A stretch of 64,000 nucleotides of DNA from Vandiemenella viatica. Its lineage: Eukaryota; Arthropoda; Insecta; Orthoptera; Morabidae. Location of the stretch: NCBI GenBank assembly GCA_031002005.1, contig CM061914.1:18214148-18278147 (forward strand). The letters run 5' to 3'. A model generated the notes under the pieces. It did not search any database, was not told the origin of the DNA, and saw nothing but the letters and a program-made list of their open reading frames with translations. Numbering within the stretch: position 1 is the stretch's first letter; every line of letters begins with the position of its first letter. The position numbers and the translations under genes were made by a program. Shown here piece after piece: positions 9,480 to 20,437 of the stretch.

Positions 9480-10910
9480 AGTTTAAAATTACAGGTCGAT
9501 TAAATTGACACCAGTGGTAGGCAAAATGAAGGAGAGTTTGATATGCAACTACATCAGAAATGTCTATGAGGAAACAAACTTGTTTTCAAATCGACAACAT
9601 GGCTTTAGGCAAGGATATTCATGTGACTTTCAGATCGTGGTCTATATGTACGATATTTCCGATGAATTGGACAAGGGAGGCCAACTTGACAATGTAACAC
9701 TGGATCATTCTAAGGCATCTGACACAGGGAGACAAAAAATTATTTTAAATAAGTTTAAAACTACTGGAGGCAGTAGATGAAAAAATGACTTGTTGGCTAG
9801 AAGAAATCTAAAAAACCAAAACGGAAAGTGTCAGAGTAGGAAATGCATTATCAAAAGAGATGGAAGAGAAAATGGAAGTGCCACAGGGTAGTGTATTGGG
9901 ACCACTGCTATTGATCATTCTAATGAATGATTGTGTTGATGGTTTCCAGTCGGCACTTAGGTTGTTTGCAGACGACATAATGTTATATAATATGATCGAC
10001 ACTCAAGAAGACTGTGAATTGCTGCAGAGTGACCTGGATTGAATATCCTACTGGGTAGGTCAACACGGTATGAAGTTAAATGCAAAGAAGAGTCAACTTA
10101 TTAGGCAAACAGATAAAAAAAACGAAATATTGTTTATGAGTTAGGATGGGGACATAATTGCTTGTCAAAGGCTTGAAGTGTAAATATCTTGGCATAACGA
10201 TTGATAACAAGCTTAACTGGGTAGAACACATTGGACAGGTGGTAGGAAAAGCTTACAAAATCCTTCATTTACTGGAGAGAGTGATGAGAGGATGTACGAG
10301 AGAAGTGAGGGAGTTGGGTTACAAAACTTTGATCAGACCATTGCTTGAATAGTGTGGTGTAGTATTGGACTCACATTTTGGTTATCAAATACAGGAGTTG
10401 GAGGAGCAGCTAAGATTGTGTTTGTGGAAATTTTCGCAGGCCCTAGTCAGTATCGCAGGCCATAGTCAGTATACGAGAAAATAAAGGAGCTGCATTGGAA
10501 GTCATTGGAGGAAAGGAGGAGGGTGAAGAGAGTGCTGGGAATGTACAGGGCATATGTTGGTGATGGGGATTGGAGGGATATTGGTCAAAGAATTAGGAAT
10601 AGTGAAGCGAAGGGAAAAGGCGACCATGACCACAAGCTGGCACTTAGTTTCATGCATGAGGATGTGTAAAAATTTTCTCTTTTGGGTAGCAGTGTCAGGG
10701 ATTGGAACAAATTACCAATTGAAGTGACGAATAATTTACCAAAAACGGTGAATGAATTTAAAATTAAAATTCTTAAATTGCATAAGTAGATGGGAGGAGG
10801 TATTTTGAGATTCAAAATGTATAAATCAATAATAATAAATACCAAGAAAGGGATATTTAGATGGCTAGGGAAATTGCCACTGGTTCACGTGTACTCAATC
10901 ACAATTAATC
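9480..10910 (+). pseudogene. LINE-A reverse transcriptase and 3' end
   Basis: Non-LTR retrotransposon fragment, Jockey/CR1-like group. In order: NYRSIKLTPVVGKMKE (RT start), NRQHGFRQGYS, a degenerate motif A (LDHSKASDT, normally F in place of S), VPQGSVLGPLL, LFADDIMLY (catalytic FADD), KYLGITIDNKLNW, the YKTLIRPLLE segment, and a tail ending RDWNKLPIEV with a run of basic residues. The 3' untranslated block ggaaattgccactgg lies at 10869-10883. Stops at about 9780, 10040 and 10350 and frame changes inactivate it, and the 5' half of the element is missing. This is the most complete LINE-A copy here; relatives are at 4193, 14045, 26335, 27545 and 28685. Confidence 0.85.
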
Positions 10911-10914
10911 ATTC

Positions 10915-11500
10915 ACTTCAATTAACGTTGAGGCATTCCGTTCTCACACATGTAGGGAGGGGTTTCTTCAGCTTTACGAGGTTACTTACTTTGCGGATCA
11001 CATGCAGGTATTACGTGCATGATGTCGGCAATCTCTCCCCTATCTGTCGGCCGTAACAGTGAATAGATGATTCTGATTTTATAGAGGTGGCTTGGGTAGC
11101 AGCCGTGTCCCAATCTCTTCTCATTATGACGAATTTTAGTCTCCTGCTTAATTTGCAAACCAACTTGGGTAGATATATTAGGTTATATGGCTGCATAGCA
11201 CTTTCCCCTTTTGAGCTTGTGTAGTGGTCTATAAATCTGATCAGATGCTGTAATATTTTTTCCTAATATAATCGCGAAGTCTGTATGATGCAGCTGTATG
11301 TACTGCCTCTCTCCACATATGCAGCTGCCCATGCAGACCTCGCGTCGTATCTTAGAGCATGCACTGGCTGGGTCAGCGTCAGCCTACAGACCATTCGCCG
11401 TACACACATAAACTGGATCGCCAAGGACGAAGCCCTCTCGTGTTTGGAGGAAACCAGCCAGTTCACGGTGCCTTGCCGTGGCCCTCAGGACTTCAGACCG
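10915..11500. other. no recognisable feature
   Basis: No domain, tRNA-like box or repeat partner seen. Overlapping short frames at 11285-11607 lie on both strands and look like chance. Confidence 0.5.
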
Positions 11501-11504
11501 GAAG

Positions 11505-11610
11505 TCCTGGTGGCGCTCAGTCACGAAGCATGTTCGTCTCGCGTTGCAGGAGTTCGACTCCGGCCTGGGGCCTGTTGTTAGGCGAAGCAGTGTCCAAAGT
11601 AAATTAAATC
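11505..11610 (+). repeat. tRNA-derived SINE head
   Basis: A-box-like segment followed by a B-box-like ggagttcgactcc at about 11548-11560. Ends in an A-rich stretch (aaattaaatcaaat). Short SINE or SINE head. Confidence 0.45.
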
Positions 11611-11847
11611 AAATACACTACTAGAAGTGGCAGTTAAGCTGAAGTATTCGGATGCCACTGTAAAAATGAAACATTAGTAATCAGTCATGAGGCCTAAAAT
11701 TGGGTTTATTTCGTGTGTAATCAGTTATTTTTTTTTTGGAAAGAAGTTAATAACGAAATTACGTTCAGACTGGTGCAAAAATGGGTTATGAAAAGACGTA
11801 GTTTTTGCTCATTTGCCTATTTATAGTCAAATGAGGGAGGCGATTGT

Positions 11848-12191
11848 CTACACTAATACATAAATGCGAAAGTAATTCTGTGTCTCTAATTGTTTGTTAC
11901 ACTCTCATGACTAACCACCTAATCCGATCTTGATGAAATTTGTCAAGGAAATTATGTATGTCATTGGAAAGCACATAAATAACATATTTTGTGGTGAAAT
12001 TTTGAAAACTAACTGAGCCGTGAGAGACAGACGGGTAGCGTGCGTGAGTCTCCGTAATGTTGTATCGGCCGCTCCTACTTTGTTTCTTCGCAGTCATTTT
12101 GTGTGTGAACACCTTTTTCGTAATTTATAGCTTTTTACATTCATTTCTAGCAATAAAATTCCAAGTCCACGCGTACGAAGTCGCGGGTAAC
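11848..12191 (+). repeat. dispersed repeat R5, copy 3
   Basis: Most complete R5 copy, about 344 bp. Starts acactaatacataaatgcg, contains the gatcttgatgaaattt and gagacagacgggtagcg blocks, and ends at acgaagtcgcgggtaacag. The final block can form a short G+C-rich hairpin, as at some Helitron-type 3' ends. No coding capacity; class unproven. Confidence 0.7.
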
Positions 12192-12194
12192 AGT

Positions 12195-13565
12195 GAGAAA
12201 TATCTTCGTATGAGTGGACATTTTCTATCCGTTGAACATAATCATTCCATCATATGCTGCCGAGCTCAGATTTTTGGCGACCGGAAGAAAGTATGAAGAT
12301 CTTAAATTTGCAGCTAGAATTTCAGTGCAGTTTTTGTAAAAGAAAAAAAATTTAGTTTTGAACTACCAAACCGACGATTCAAACAAAGTCGAATCAAGCG
12401 AAACAAATGCTGAAAATATTTATATCTAATGTAGTTTATAAGTAACTATCAAGACAGGAAAAGTTTCTATTTTGTTTTTACTTTGTCACATATGAATACT
12501 ATTTTATTGAAAATGGGTCCTTAATTTAGAGTTCATTGGAGAAGGAAACCAACTTGCGATGGGTGAGGGTTGATTCGCACCTGACTTGTTTTTTGATTTT
12601 GGACTGTTACTAATATTCAACAGTAAACCTAATACCTCACCCTGTCTGTCTTGAGTTTCTCCGTCTGCACCAAAGCCATGGCGTACGACGGCGATTGGTC
12701 GGTGGGGTCAGGTGACTTTGGACGATAGGAACTACACTCCATAGTCAAACAGAAGGCAGCTCAGAGGCATGAAGTAACTGGTCTACTGTTGAGGCGTAAC
12801 TGAGTGGTGGCCCTTCACGGAGACTATTCAACGGAAGCTGCCGCGAAACACTGGGACGGAAAAGTTGTTGAAACAACAATTATACAGAAGTTATTTCCCA
12901 TATTCGTGTCAGGTCATCAGCTGCCAACAAAAATGTTATCCTGATAATTATTGCATGCTGGTTGAGGGCACAGGCGACCAACAACCACATCTCAAAACGG
13001 AAATGTAAATAAAAAGAATGTACGCTGAAGATACCCCGAAGAGAGGCAAAACGCTTAATAAATAATATCCAACAACAGTTGTATCGGCGTATTTATTAAA
13101 TAATAATTATTAGTTTAACAAGCAACTGTGGAAGAAATGGCCTACAACAGTCACATAAAAAATGTTATCTGTCCTGTGGTTTGCTGAACATGCCACGTAT
13201 TTCGTCGTAACTGCATATCTGATGATTTAAACGTTGACCGTGGAGCTTCGTGATAGAGAGTTGGAAGCTGTGGCTCTTCCGTGTTGCTTGACCGCGTGGC
13301 AGGTCTTATCTCGGCACTTGTCCCGCGAGGTCGACACACGAGAGCGTCCTTGGACTATCAGTCTCTCTCCGCGTCATACGCATCGAGCGCTCCCCAGCCG
13401 GACACGAGACTCTCTGGCATACGAGGGCCGTACTGAGCAACCAACAGCAGCGTCGTAAAACACAGACTATAGACCTCTCTGACTCGACACCTGCAGCGCC
13501 ACAACGGAATGTGTGGTATTGTTAACTTCCGGTTCACCACTGTGCGTTTGTTTCCGTTTGCGATG
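12195..13565. other. unassigned
   Basis: No protein domain recognised. G+C-rich at 13230-13500 without a convincing frame. Confidence 0.45.
13025..13055 (+). ncRNA. decayed hammerhead-like relic
   Basis: Plus strand CTGAAGA (13025-13031), then an imperfect hairpin and AAAAC where GAAAC would be expected. Reads like a mutated PLE pseudo-LTR core; unlikely to cleave. Confidence 0.25.
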
Positions 13566-13569
13566 CAGT

Positions 13570-13757
13570 TTAGGTCATTAGAGGCGGGATGGGACTGAGG
13601 ACAAGGAACGGCAAGGAATTCGGCAACGGCCTTTTGAAGGAACCATCCCGGCATTCGCCTGGAACGATTTGGGGAAACCATGGAAAACCCAAAACTGCAT
13701 GCCCGGACAGGGGGGTTCGAACCGGCGTGCTCCCGAATACGAGGCCAGAGCGTTGAA
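13570..13757 (-). mobile_element. tRNA-derived SINE (family 1)
   Basis: Minus strand: A-box region near 13740-13755, B box ggttcgaacc at 13723-13714, then a body containing gggttttccatggtttcc, gaatgccgggatggttcc and a ccgttccttg tail. The body matches SINEs at 31459 and 33692 and the 3' region of LINE-B. Transcription would be by RNA polymerase III from the internal boxes. Non-coding; needs LINE enzymes to move. Confidence 0.85.
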
Positions 13758-14044
13758 TTATATGTATAATTCGCCCAAAATCGTATTTATGTCGAGAGTA
13801 ATCATTTGTTAAATAAAATTCAAGAAATGATTTAACTCTAATGTCCTGTTTCTTTTTATGGTTATTATTTGTGCATTGGACGCACGCTGGCTTGTGTCAG
13901 TTTGTGCGAGCTAGTTTTTCAGCTCACTGTGGTAGTGTTTTGATCGCTGAGCCTGGTGAAGGTCGCCATCAAGCATCACGCAGCAGAATCATCGTGCCAA
14001 CGACAGTGGCGGCGACTCCACGAGCTGTCTTTGTCTTACTAGTT

Positions 14045-14225
14045 TTCATTTAATTGCGATGGAGCAATTTCCTACACACGCAGTTTTTCCTCTTTCCCCT
14101 CTACAAATTTCAACCTTAAACTTTTCAGCGTTTCCGGTAAATTATTCATTAAATTGGTTAAATTACTTTGAAATTCGCTTCCCTTTGGGAAAGGTGCTGT
14201 GCTTCTCAAAAAGAACAAATACCAC
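14045..14225 (-). pseudogene. LINE-A 3' end fragment
   Basis: Minus strand contains the LINE-A 3' block ggaaattgctcc with gcaattaaat, and the degraded end of the coding tail (E-x-N-x-F-x-K-x3 pattern). Orientation is opposite to the 9.5-kb copy. Not translatable. Confidence 0.55.
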
Positions 14226-14284
14226 GGATGAGTGTGGTTATTAGAACACCATTCTTTCTAAAAGCGAGTTATACATCGCTTGTA

Positions 14285-14740
14285 TGAACAGTCACAATGC
14301 TAATATTGAAACTCATTACAAGCGGTACTGCAAAATACTGGAAAACGTTACTGAATAATCTAAAAGTATATACTACAAACACAAGATTCAGGACTGTGGG
14401 GAAAAATTAAGATGATGTGGGATATTGTAAAAGAGGAAACAGTGAAAAATAATCAGGTCACTAGAGACAGTTGTAGCGAATTACCGTCCTATTTCATAAC
14501 AAACAGCTTCTTCAAACTTTTTGAGAAAGCAATGTACTCGTACAACGAAGTTTCCCAGCACCTTAGAAATAAAAATATTTTATTTAAACCACAATAGGAT
14601 ACTTAACACTAAAACTAAAACTATGAAACCTTAATTGACAATGGTAACAGAAAATTGAAGGATATGGAAAATCAAGTTAATTTGTTGGATAAGAGTTAAA
14701 AACATATTATTTTTAATAAAATAAAAACTGAAAAGACAGT
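14285..14740 (+). pseudogene. LINE relic, linker and start of RT
   Basis: Degraded stretch of another non-LTR retrotransposon. HYKRYCKILENVTE is followed by MWDIVKEETVK (14412 on), the usual linker between endonuclease and RT in Jockey-superfamily elements. Then comes FFKLFEKAMYSYNEVSQHLR, the start of the RT domain. The frame stops at about 14597, before the catalytic motifs. No neighbouring part of the element is recognisable. Confidence 0.6.
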
Positions 14741-14744
14741 TCTT

Positions 14745-15185
14745 AGTCAGGTGACACCAACGAGAGGACGTGCCAGATCAGCTCTCGTGTGTTAACGTCT
14801 GCTGATAATCTGTGCGTCGCGTATATAAGGTTTCAGTCATGTTTGTAAATCAATTAAACTAGTTGTATTTGAAATGGAAGTCGGATTTACGAAGTCGGAG
14901 AACATCCAATTTGCCCAAAATTGATGTGAAGTTATTGAATATGTTTTTTCTATGTGTTGTTTCGGATACGCTACCTGAGATGAATATTTCATCTGAGACT
15001 AGTACCCATAATTTATAAGTTTGCGTATCCGCAGAATTCCATAACCCTGTTTCTGAAAACAATTTTCTAGCCATGGTGATATTTAAGATCGTTAATACCA
15101 GAGCGACTAAAACCCGAAGCCTGTCCCCCGACTGCATTTCCATTCTGGCGTTCTTCGGATCTCTGCAGTTTTTTAATGTATTGTC
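14745..15185. other. no recognisable feature
   Basis: The 94-codon minus-strand frame at 14859-15143 matches nothing I know and has no supporting context. Confidence 0.5.
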
Positions 15186-15186
15186 A

Positions 15187-15434
15187 TTCTTTCTTGAATA
15201 GCGCCTTCAGAAGGGCCTGAAATTCAATTTTAATTATATTATTAAGTTTTTTTCCTTGTGATTCCATTATACCATAAACAGGTTTCACAAACAAAAGAAA
15301 TTAGCTACACACTAAAGTAACTGAATATCGTATGTAGCGAAAATTCGACACCGTTTATAGCTTCACTGAAGATCAAGTGGATGAAAATCATACGTAGGAT
15401 TTAATGATTCTAATAAAATTACCCGCCGAAATCA
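15187..15434 (+). repeat. dispersed repeat R4, copy 1
   Basis: About 250 bp matching 31160-31405 in the same orientation. Shared blocks: gcctgaaattcaattttaat, ggtttcacaaacaaaagaaa, gaaaattcgacaccgttta, gaagatcaagtggat and catacgtagga. Its right edge abuts the mariner insertion. No coding capacity. Confidence 0.75.
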
Positions 15435-15436
15435 TA

Positions 15437-16989
15437 CGAGGTGTGAGAAAAGTTATGAGATTGGTAAAATTGAGAGCGATCTGACAACGCTGTGTCTACC
15501 AGTCTGTGCTAGTCCGGTTTGTTTATCCCTTCCACGTGCTCAGTCCGAGTTTCAACTCCGTTCAACCAAAACATTATTTTTGACAGGGCAATCAGTGAAG
15601 TTCTGTTTTTGCTGTGTGTTACGAAAATTGTGCATCGTAATTAAGAGCAACGTTATGCAATCATGTTATTGCAAGGCACCTCGTTAATTAGTGATAATTA
15701 GCGTCCTGGTGGCACTACTCAACACGGCGTGTATTTCAGTTCTTAATTAAATGTTCCCATAATTACAGGTTCAGTCTTTATCAGGTCGCCAGCGGAGATA
15801 CCGCAACTAATTCTAATAATTTACAGTCATTCACAAAAATTAATCACGTGAAAGAGTCTGCAGTGGCAGTTACCAAAAATATGAGTAGGAATCGTCACCA
15901 CATAAATCACAAAAAAAGTTTGCATTCAGTGCACACCTTTATTGTATGGATAAACATAAAAAATACGCCGCCGAAGTACCCATCAGTTACAATGACCCGT
16001 GCAATCGAACTTCTCTTCCAAAGCGTGCAGGATTCGAACCGAGTAGTTACACGTAATATGTGGTGCCACTCTCACAATAATTTGTTCGGAACACCGTCCC
16101 CGTTCGAGTACACTGACACTCCAAATACTTCTTGAAATCACAGTACCAGTTAGCTGAACAGTCACAAGCACTTTTTAAGTAATCGTCCTCGCGGTATCGT
16201 TCTTAACAAACGGCCACTCCCGCCATTAGCTTCTCACGTTCCGGCCGCGTACTATAGACTCCTGCCATCTTGTTCTCACCGTCAAAGATAATCCCTCACC
16301 GACACTACTCTCGATTCGCGTCAGTTCGATTGCATCGTGTTAAACTTGGGGTGCTAGTCTGACCTTTGAAAAGTTGAAACAAGCCTATCGGGAACATTGC
16401 TTATCAAGAGCACAAGTTTTCCGCTGACACAAATCATTTTTGGTAAGCCGAGAAGATCAACCTCGCTCAGAGAGAGCTTCAACTTAAAAAACTGACGGTA
16501 TGGGTATCGTGTATAAAGAATTTGTCCGTCCAGTATTTACAAGGGTGTCCTTGAAAGGCTCAGGAAGAGAGTGATTCGTGTGAGACCAGACACTGCAGAC
16601 AAGTGGATGCTTCATCATGACAATGCCCCGTGTCACACGGCTTTTGCCATCAGTGAATTTTTTACCTCAAAACGCATTCCTGTTGTTCTTCAACCCCCCC
16701 TATTCATCTGATTTATGTCCTTGTGACTTTTTCCTTTTCCCGCAATTGAAGCATTTCTTAAAAGGACGTCATTTTGGAACTCTGGAGAACAATCAAAAGA
16801 CTGTGACCGACCAGTTAACAGCCCTACCAGTTGAAACCTTCCAGCGCTGCTGCCAAGAGTGGAAACAACGACTCCACCGGTGTACAGCTGCTCAAGGGAA
16901 CTACTTTGAAGGGGATAATATTGTTGTATGGAGAAAAATAAAAAGTTTGCTAAGTAAAAAATCGGTATCATCATTTTCTCACACCCTCG
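15437..16989 (+). mobile_element. degraded mariner element with TIRs
   Basis: Inverted ends CGAGG-TGTGAGAAAA (15437) and TTTTCTCACACCCTCG (ending 16989), both flanked by TA, as expected for the Tc1/mariner group. Inside are transposase remnants on the plus strand. An N-terminal helix-turn-helix piece (16330-16500) reads TFEKLKQAY, SRAQVFRWHKSF. Near 16610 comes HHDNAPCHTAF, which includes the second catalytic Asp, and then PYSSDLCPCDFFLFP with the third Asp. The central part of the transposase is deleted, and about 700 bp of unrelated DNA (about 15650-16320) separates the 5' end from the helix-turn-helix. Confidence 0.8.
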
Positions 16990-16994
16990 TATGA
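16330..16994 (+). pseudogene. mariner transposase remnant
   Basis: Pieces of one transposase in changing frames. The longest clean frame (16617-16994) covers the C-terminal third after the second catalytic Asp: PYSSDLCPCDFFLFP, FLKGRHFGTLENNQKTVTD, EWKQRL, GNYFEGDNIVV. The second Asp (HHDNAPCH) lies in a different frame just upstream. The first catalytic Asp region is missing. Transposase cuts at TIRs and reinserts at TA. Dead. Confidence 0.85.
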
Positions 16995-17425
16995 GCGAAG
17001 AGGTTTTGATATTCTCCACGTTTATTTTCGGTAATTCGCTATTTCCATTGCTCATTTTGGTAATTTCATTATTTTAGTAATGAGGATGTACCACTGGTAA
17101 ACAGCTCGTCGTTAGTAAGTTGATTAGATTCGGAATGGAATTGTTGAACAGGAATCAAAAGAACGAACCCGGCACTCGACTGGATTGGAACGGATTGCCG
17201 GCCGGGAGAGGTTGTCCCTTCCCAGAGAGCTGCACGCTGGATGCAGCGCACGTCGTGGCAGCTTGTCGAGGCGGTGCGGGAATATAATTATTGCGTCACC
17301 TCGCTCCTCGGAGCAGTCGTTATGTGCGGTCATCAAAGCCACTTATCTCGCGTTGCTCAATAAAAGGGAAACTGGGCCAGCGTAACAGCGTCCGCGCCAT
17401 AGTTACAGTCGCGGCAGCTGGGAGA
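16995..17425. other. no recognisable feature
   Basis: G+C-rich around 17180-17420; overlapping short frames on both strands with no domain resemblance. Confidence 0.5.
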
Positions 17426-17426
17426 C

Positions 17427-18258
17427 GTGAGGCTCGTCATACCACCATTTAACTATGAATATACAATTAAGGGCACTGTCCTTAGAACGGTAGATTCCGC
17501 TAAATACCTAGGGGTAACAATTCGTAATAATATGTCGTGGAATGATCATATCGAGAATGTAATGGGAAAAGGAAATCGTATGCTCCGATTTCTAGGTCGT
17601 AATTTAAATCAATGCACTTAGGAAGTTAAATCGATTGTATACAAGTCACTAGTACGTCCTCACTTAGAGTATTGTTGTTCTGTATGGGGTCCCCATCAAA
17701 AGGGGTTAATGGAGGCTTTAGAGAAGGTCCAAAGAAGAGCCGCCCGATTCGTGACAGGTATATATAGTTGGAGGGAAAGCGTAAGTGCGATGTTGAAGGA
17801 GTTAGGTTGGGAAGACCTGGAACACCGAAGGCGTTGCTCTCGACGGAAGCTAATTGAAAAATTCACGACAGACGTATTTCGGAATGACAGCCATCAAATA
17901 TTGCTACCAGCAACATTCATATCTCGAAATGACCGCCAAAATAAGATAAGAGAAATCAGGGCCAGAACCGATTCATTTCTGTACTCATTTTTCCCACGAG
18001 CGATTAGGGAATGGAATAGAAAGGATTTACCGGGCGAGTAAACTTAAAATCCGACAGGAGTAGCTTTCGATAAAGCACTCCAGCCATCCTGATCTGTGTT
18101 TTCCATGGTTTCCCAGATCACTCCACGCGAATGCGGGGATGGCTCCTCACAATAGCCCTTGGGCGCCTCCTGCCATATCCCTTATAACCCTTCCAAACCA
18201 TAACCCTTTTCGATAGTTGCAATGCACCCTCCGCCACATACTTTTAGTGAATTGCGGA
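17427..18258 (+). pseudogene. LINE-B 3' end, copy 2
   Basis: Post-catalytic RT and C-terminal tail of a Jockey/CR1-type LINE: AKYLGVTIRNNMSWNDHI (about 17500-17545), a stop at about 17620, then YKSLVRPHLEYCCSVW, EKVQRRAARFVTGIYSW, LLPATFISRNDRQNKIREI and REWNRKDLPGE before the stop at 18041. The catalytic FADD part is absent (5' truncation). A 3' untranslated region (18042-18258) contains gttttccatggtttccc and gcgaatgcggggatgg, the module shared with the SINEs, and the copy ends in an (AAT) run as many LINEs do. One stop disables it. Confidence 0.85.
18042..18180 (+). other. LINE-B 3' UTR module shared with SINEs
   Basis: Block around gttttccatggtttccc and gaatgcggggatggctcc. The same block lies in the same relative place in LINE-B copy 1 (8640-8720) and in SINEs at 13570 (minus), 31459, 33692 and, weaker, 53505 (minus). 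Confidence 0.75.

Positions 18259-18259
<1 letters not shown>

Positions 18260-18294
<35 letters not shown>
18260..18294 (+). repeat. (AAT)n microsatellite
   Basis: About 11 trinucleotide units at the 3' end of LINE-B; probably the element's tail, later used as an insertion site by the adjacent SINE. Confidence 0.9.
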
Positions 18295-18445
18295 TGAACA
18301 GTACCTGCAGACTGGGTGGACGCGAGTTCGACCCCCGGTACCGCACGCAGATTTCCGTTATCCCCGATTTTCCCAAATCACTTCTGGCGGAAGCCGCGAA
18401 TTACTTTTCTTCTCTTTTTGTTCTCTAATGATATCGACGTTGACG
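18295..18445 (+). mobile_element. tRNA-derived SINE
   Basis: Head with gagttcgacccc (B box, about 18324-18335) followed by a diverged body (gattttcccaaatcacttctgg) related to the family 1 body. The tail lacks a clear A run. Confidence 0.55.
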
Positions 18446-19411
18446 AGCCCAAAGCTCTTGAAATGTCATTATAAGCTTAAACTACGAAATGAACCCCCAG
18501 AGCTCCGCATTGAATATATTCTTTAAATCTTGTCCTAACCACTCAAAGTTTGGGACGGCTTTGATTTACTAATCAATTTTAATAATAACCATTCTATTCC
18601 GTTAATTCTGAAACAAACCATATGTAAATCAAAAAATTGTTTCTTTCTCCTAAATCAGTCACATTTAGGATTTAAATTGTTATTTCGTCCTTATTTCAAC
18701 GTCGATGCCACGTCCCTACTCTGAGCTGACCAGACTATTCTGTTTGCCGCTGGCTGGGGGAGTATGAGAGGTAACTTGAGCTCCTTGCAGTGGCTGACCT
18801 GTTGTTCCATCGTTGTGAAGCGTCCAGAAGTCAGTCGCTAGCGCCACGGCGACAACCTCCACCAGTCCCGCGCTATCTGATCAACATTCACAACACTTCA
18901 CAGTCTTGTGGTTCTCATTTTTCATGAGGGAGGGAAGTATTTGATCATCGGGAACTGGCGAGATAGGCGGCAGGAGTGTGGGTCACCTGGGCGGCATCCA
19001 ACCAGCGCTGGACTATTTATATTGGCAGATTTATGGCAAGATGCGAATCTATTAAAAGCGACTACTCTAGGTAAAATAAAAAAAGCCAGACAGGATGTGG
19101 GATGTGGAAACCAGTAATAGCACCGCTCTCTATCCCTACGCGTACTACGCAATCATAGAGGTGGAACCAGTGCTTTACGAGCAATATTGGAAATTTTTTA
19201 TTTACGAATCACACCCTATCAACAACGCAAGAGCCTCATCAAAATGAGATCAACGACTACTTTGGAAAGAGGAATTTGTTGGTATCAGCATTTTATACAC
19301 CCGCATGTCCAAGCGAGGTATCACGACGGAAACGGCGGAGTCCTTGAAATGTATCGCTAAAAAATAGATAAAGCGTAGTGAGAGTGATCGGAGACTGAAA
19401 TTATATATTGA
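18446..19411. other. unassigned
   Basis: No domain or element recognised. Short frames at 18908-19152 overlap on both strands without resemblance to known proteins. Confidence 0.5.
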
Positions 19412-20388
19412 ACTAGATGACCCGGCAATGCTTCGCTATTGCTAGACTTGAGGTAGATTAAATGAATACATTTTAACGTTTGTATTTATATATATTTTAA
19501 ATGGATGAAACGGCAATTACAATTTATGTAATCCAAAACATAAAATTGTGTATGTGGGCGTACTCAAAACAATTCACCCAAGGTTTTATCTCAAGCGAAT
19601 AAACAAACAAAGAACCATTGATTTATAATGGGGTTGAAAGGAGAAGATGGGTTGGATTTCCGTAAACCAAATGTGGACAGTATTTTTCTGTTAGTTTTAA
19701 AGTGCTAAGAGTCTTCAAAATTTGATAGAAACTGTAGCTTTGTATAAAAATATTGAAAAATATAATCTGCGTTTAAAGAAAGAAAGCACAATGACATAAA
19801 TGAAACATAAGAAATAAATGTAACACACTCATATATTACTGAATTATCGTAATAAAACGAAGCACGAAATGAATTGAGTAAAATCTGTGGGTTAATATGA
19901 AATTTAAGTGATGTAAAGGGTGAGGGGTTATGAATTGGAATTTTTTATTTGGTCATAAACCTTAATGAAAAATCACATATGTTCGCCAAGTTTCAAGCTG
20001 ATCAGTGTTTATTATTTCCCTTGTGGCTTTATGCTACGTCGATTTCGAGATGGATTTTATAAATATTTAGGTCTGTAAAGGGGAAGAAGGTATGGTTTTT
20101 GGATTTTTTATTTGGTCTGAAACCTCCATGGCGTTATATGTTACAAGATTTAAGGTGATCGGTCAAACGGTATTGATTGTATTTTTGTATAAAAATATTG
20201 ACAATAATTAAGTGTGGAGAAAGGGGGAGAGGGGTTGGTTTTGTAAATATAAATGTAGATAATGTATAGTTCAATCCAAATCGGATAAAAACTATGGGTA
20301 TTTATAAAGATTATGGGAAATTAGGAGAGGAAGGGGTAAAAGAGGAGAGGGGAAGCCGTAGCAAATCGAATGTAGACAGGACTTTTCT

Positions 20389-20437
<49 letters not shown>

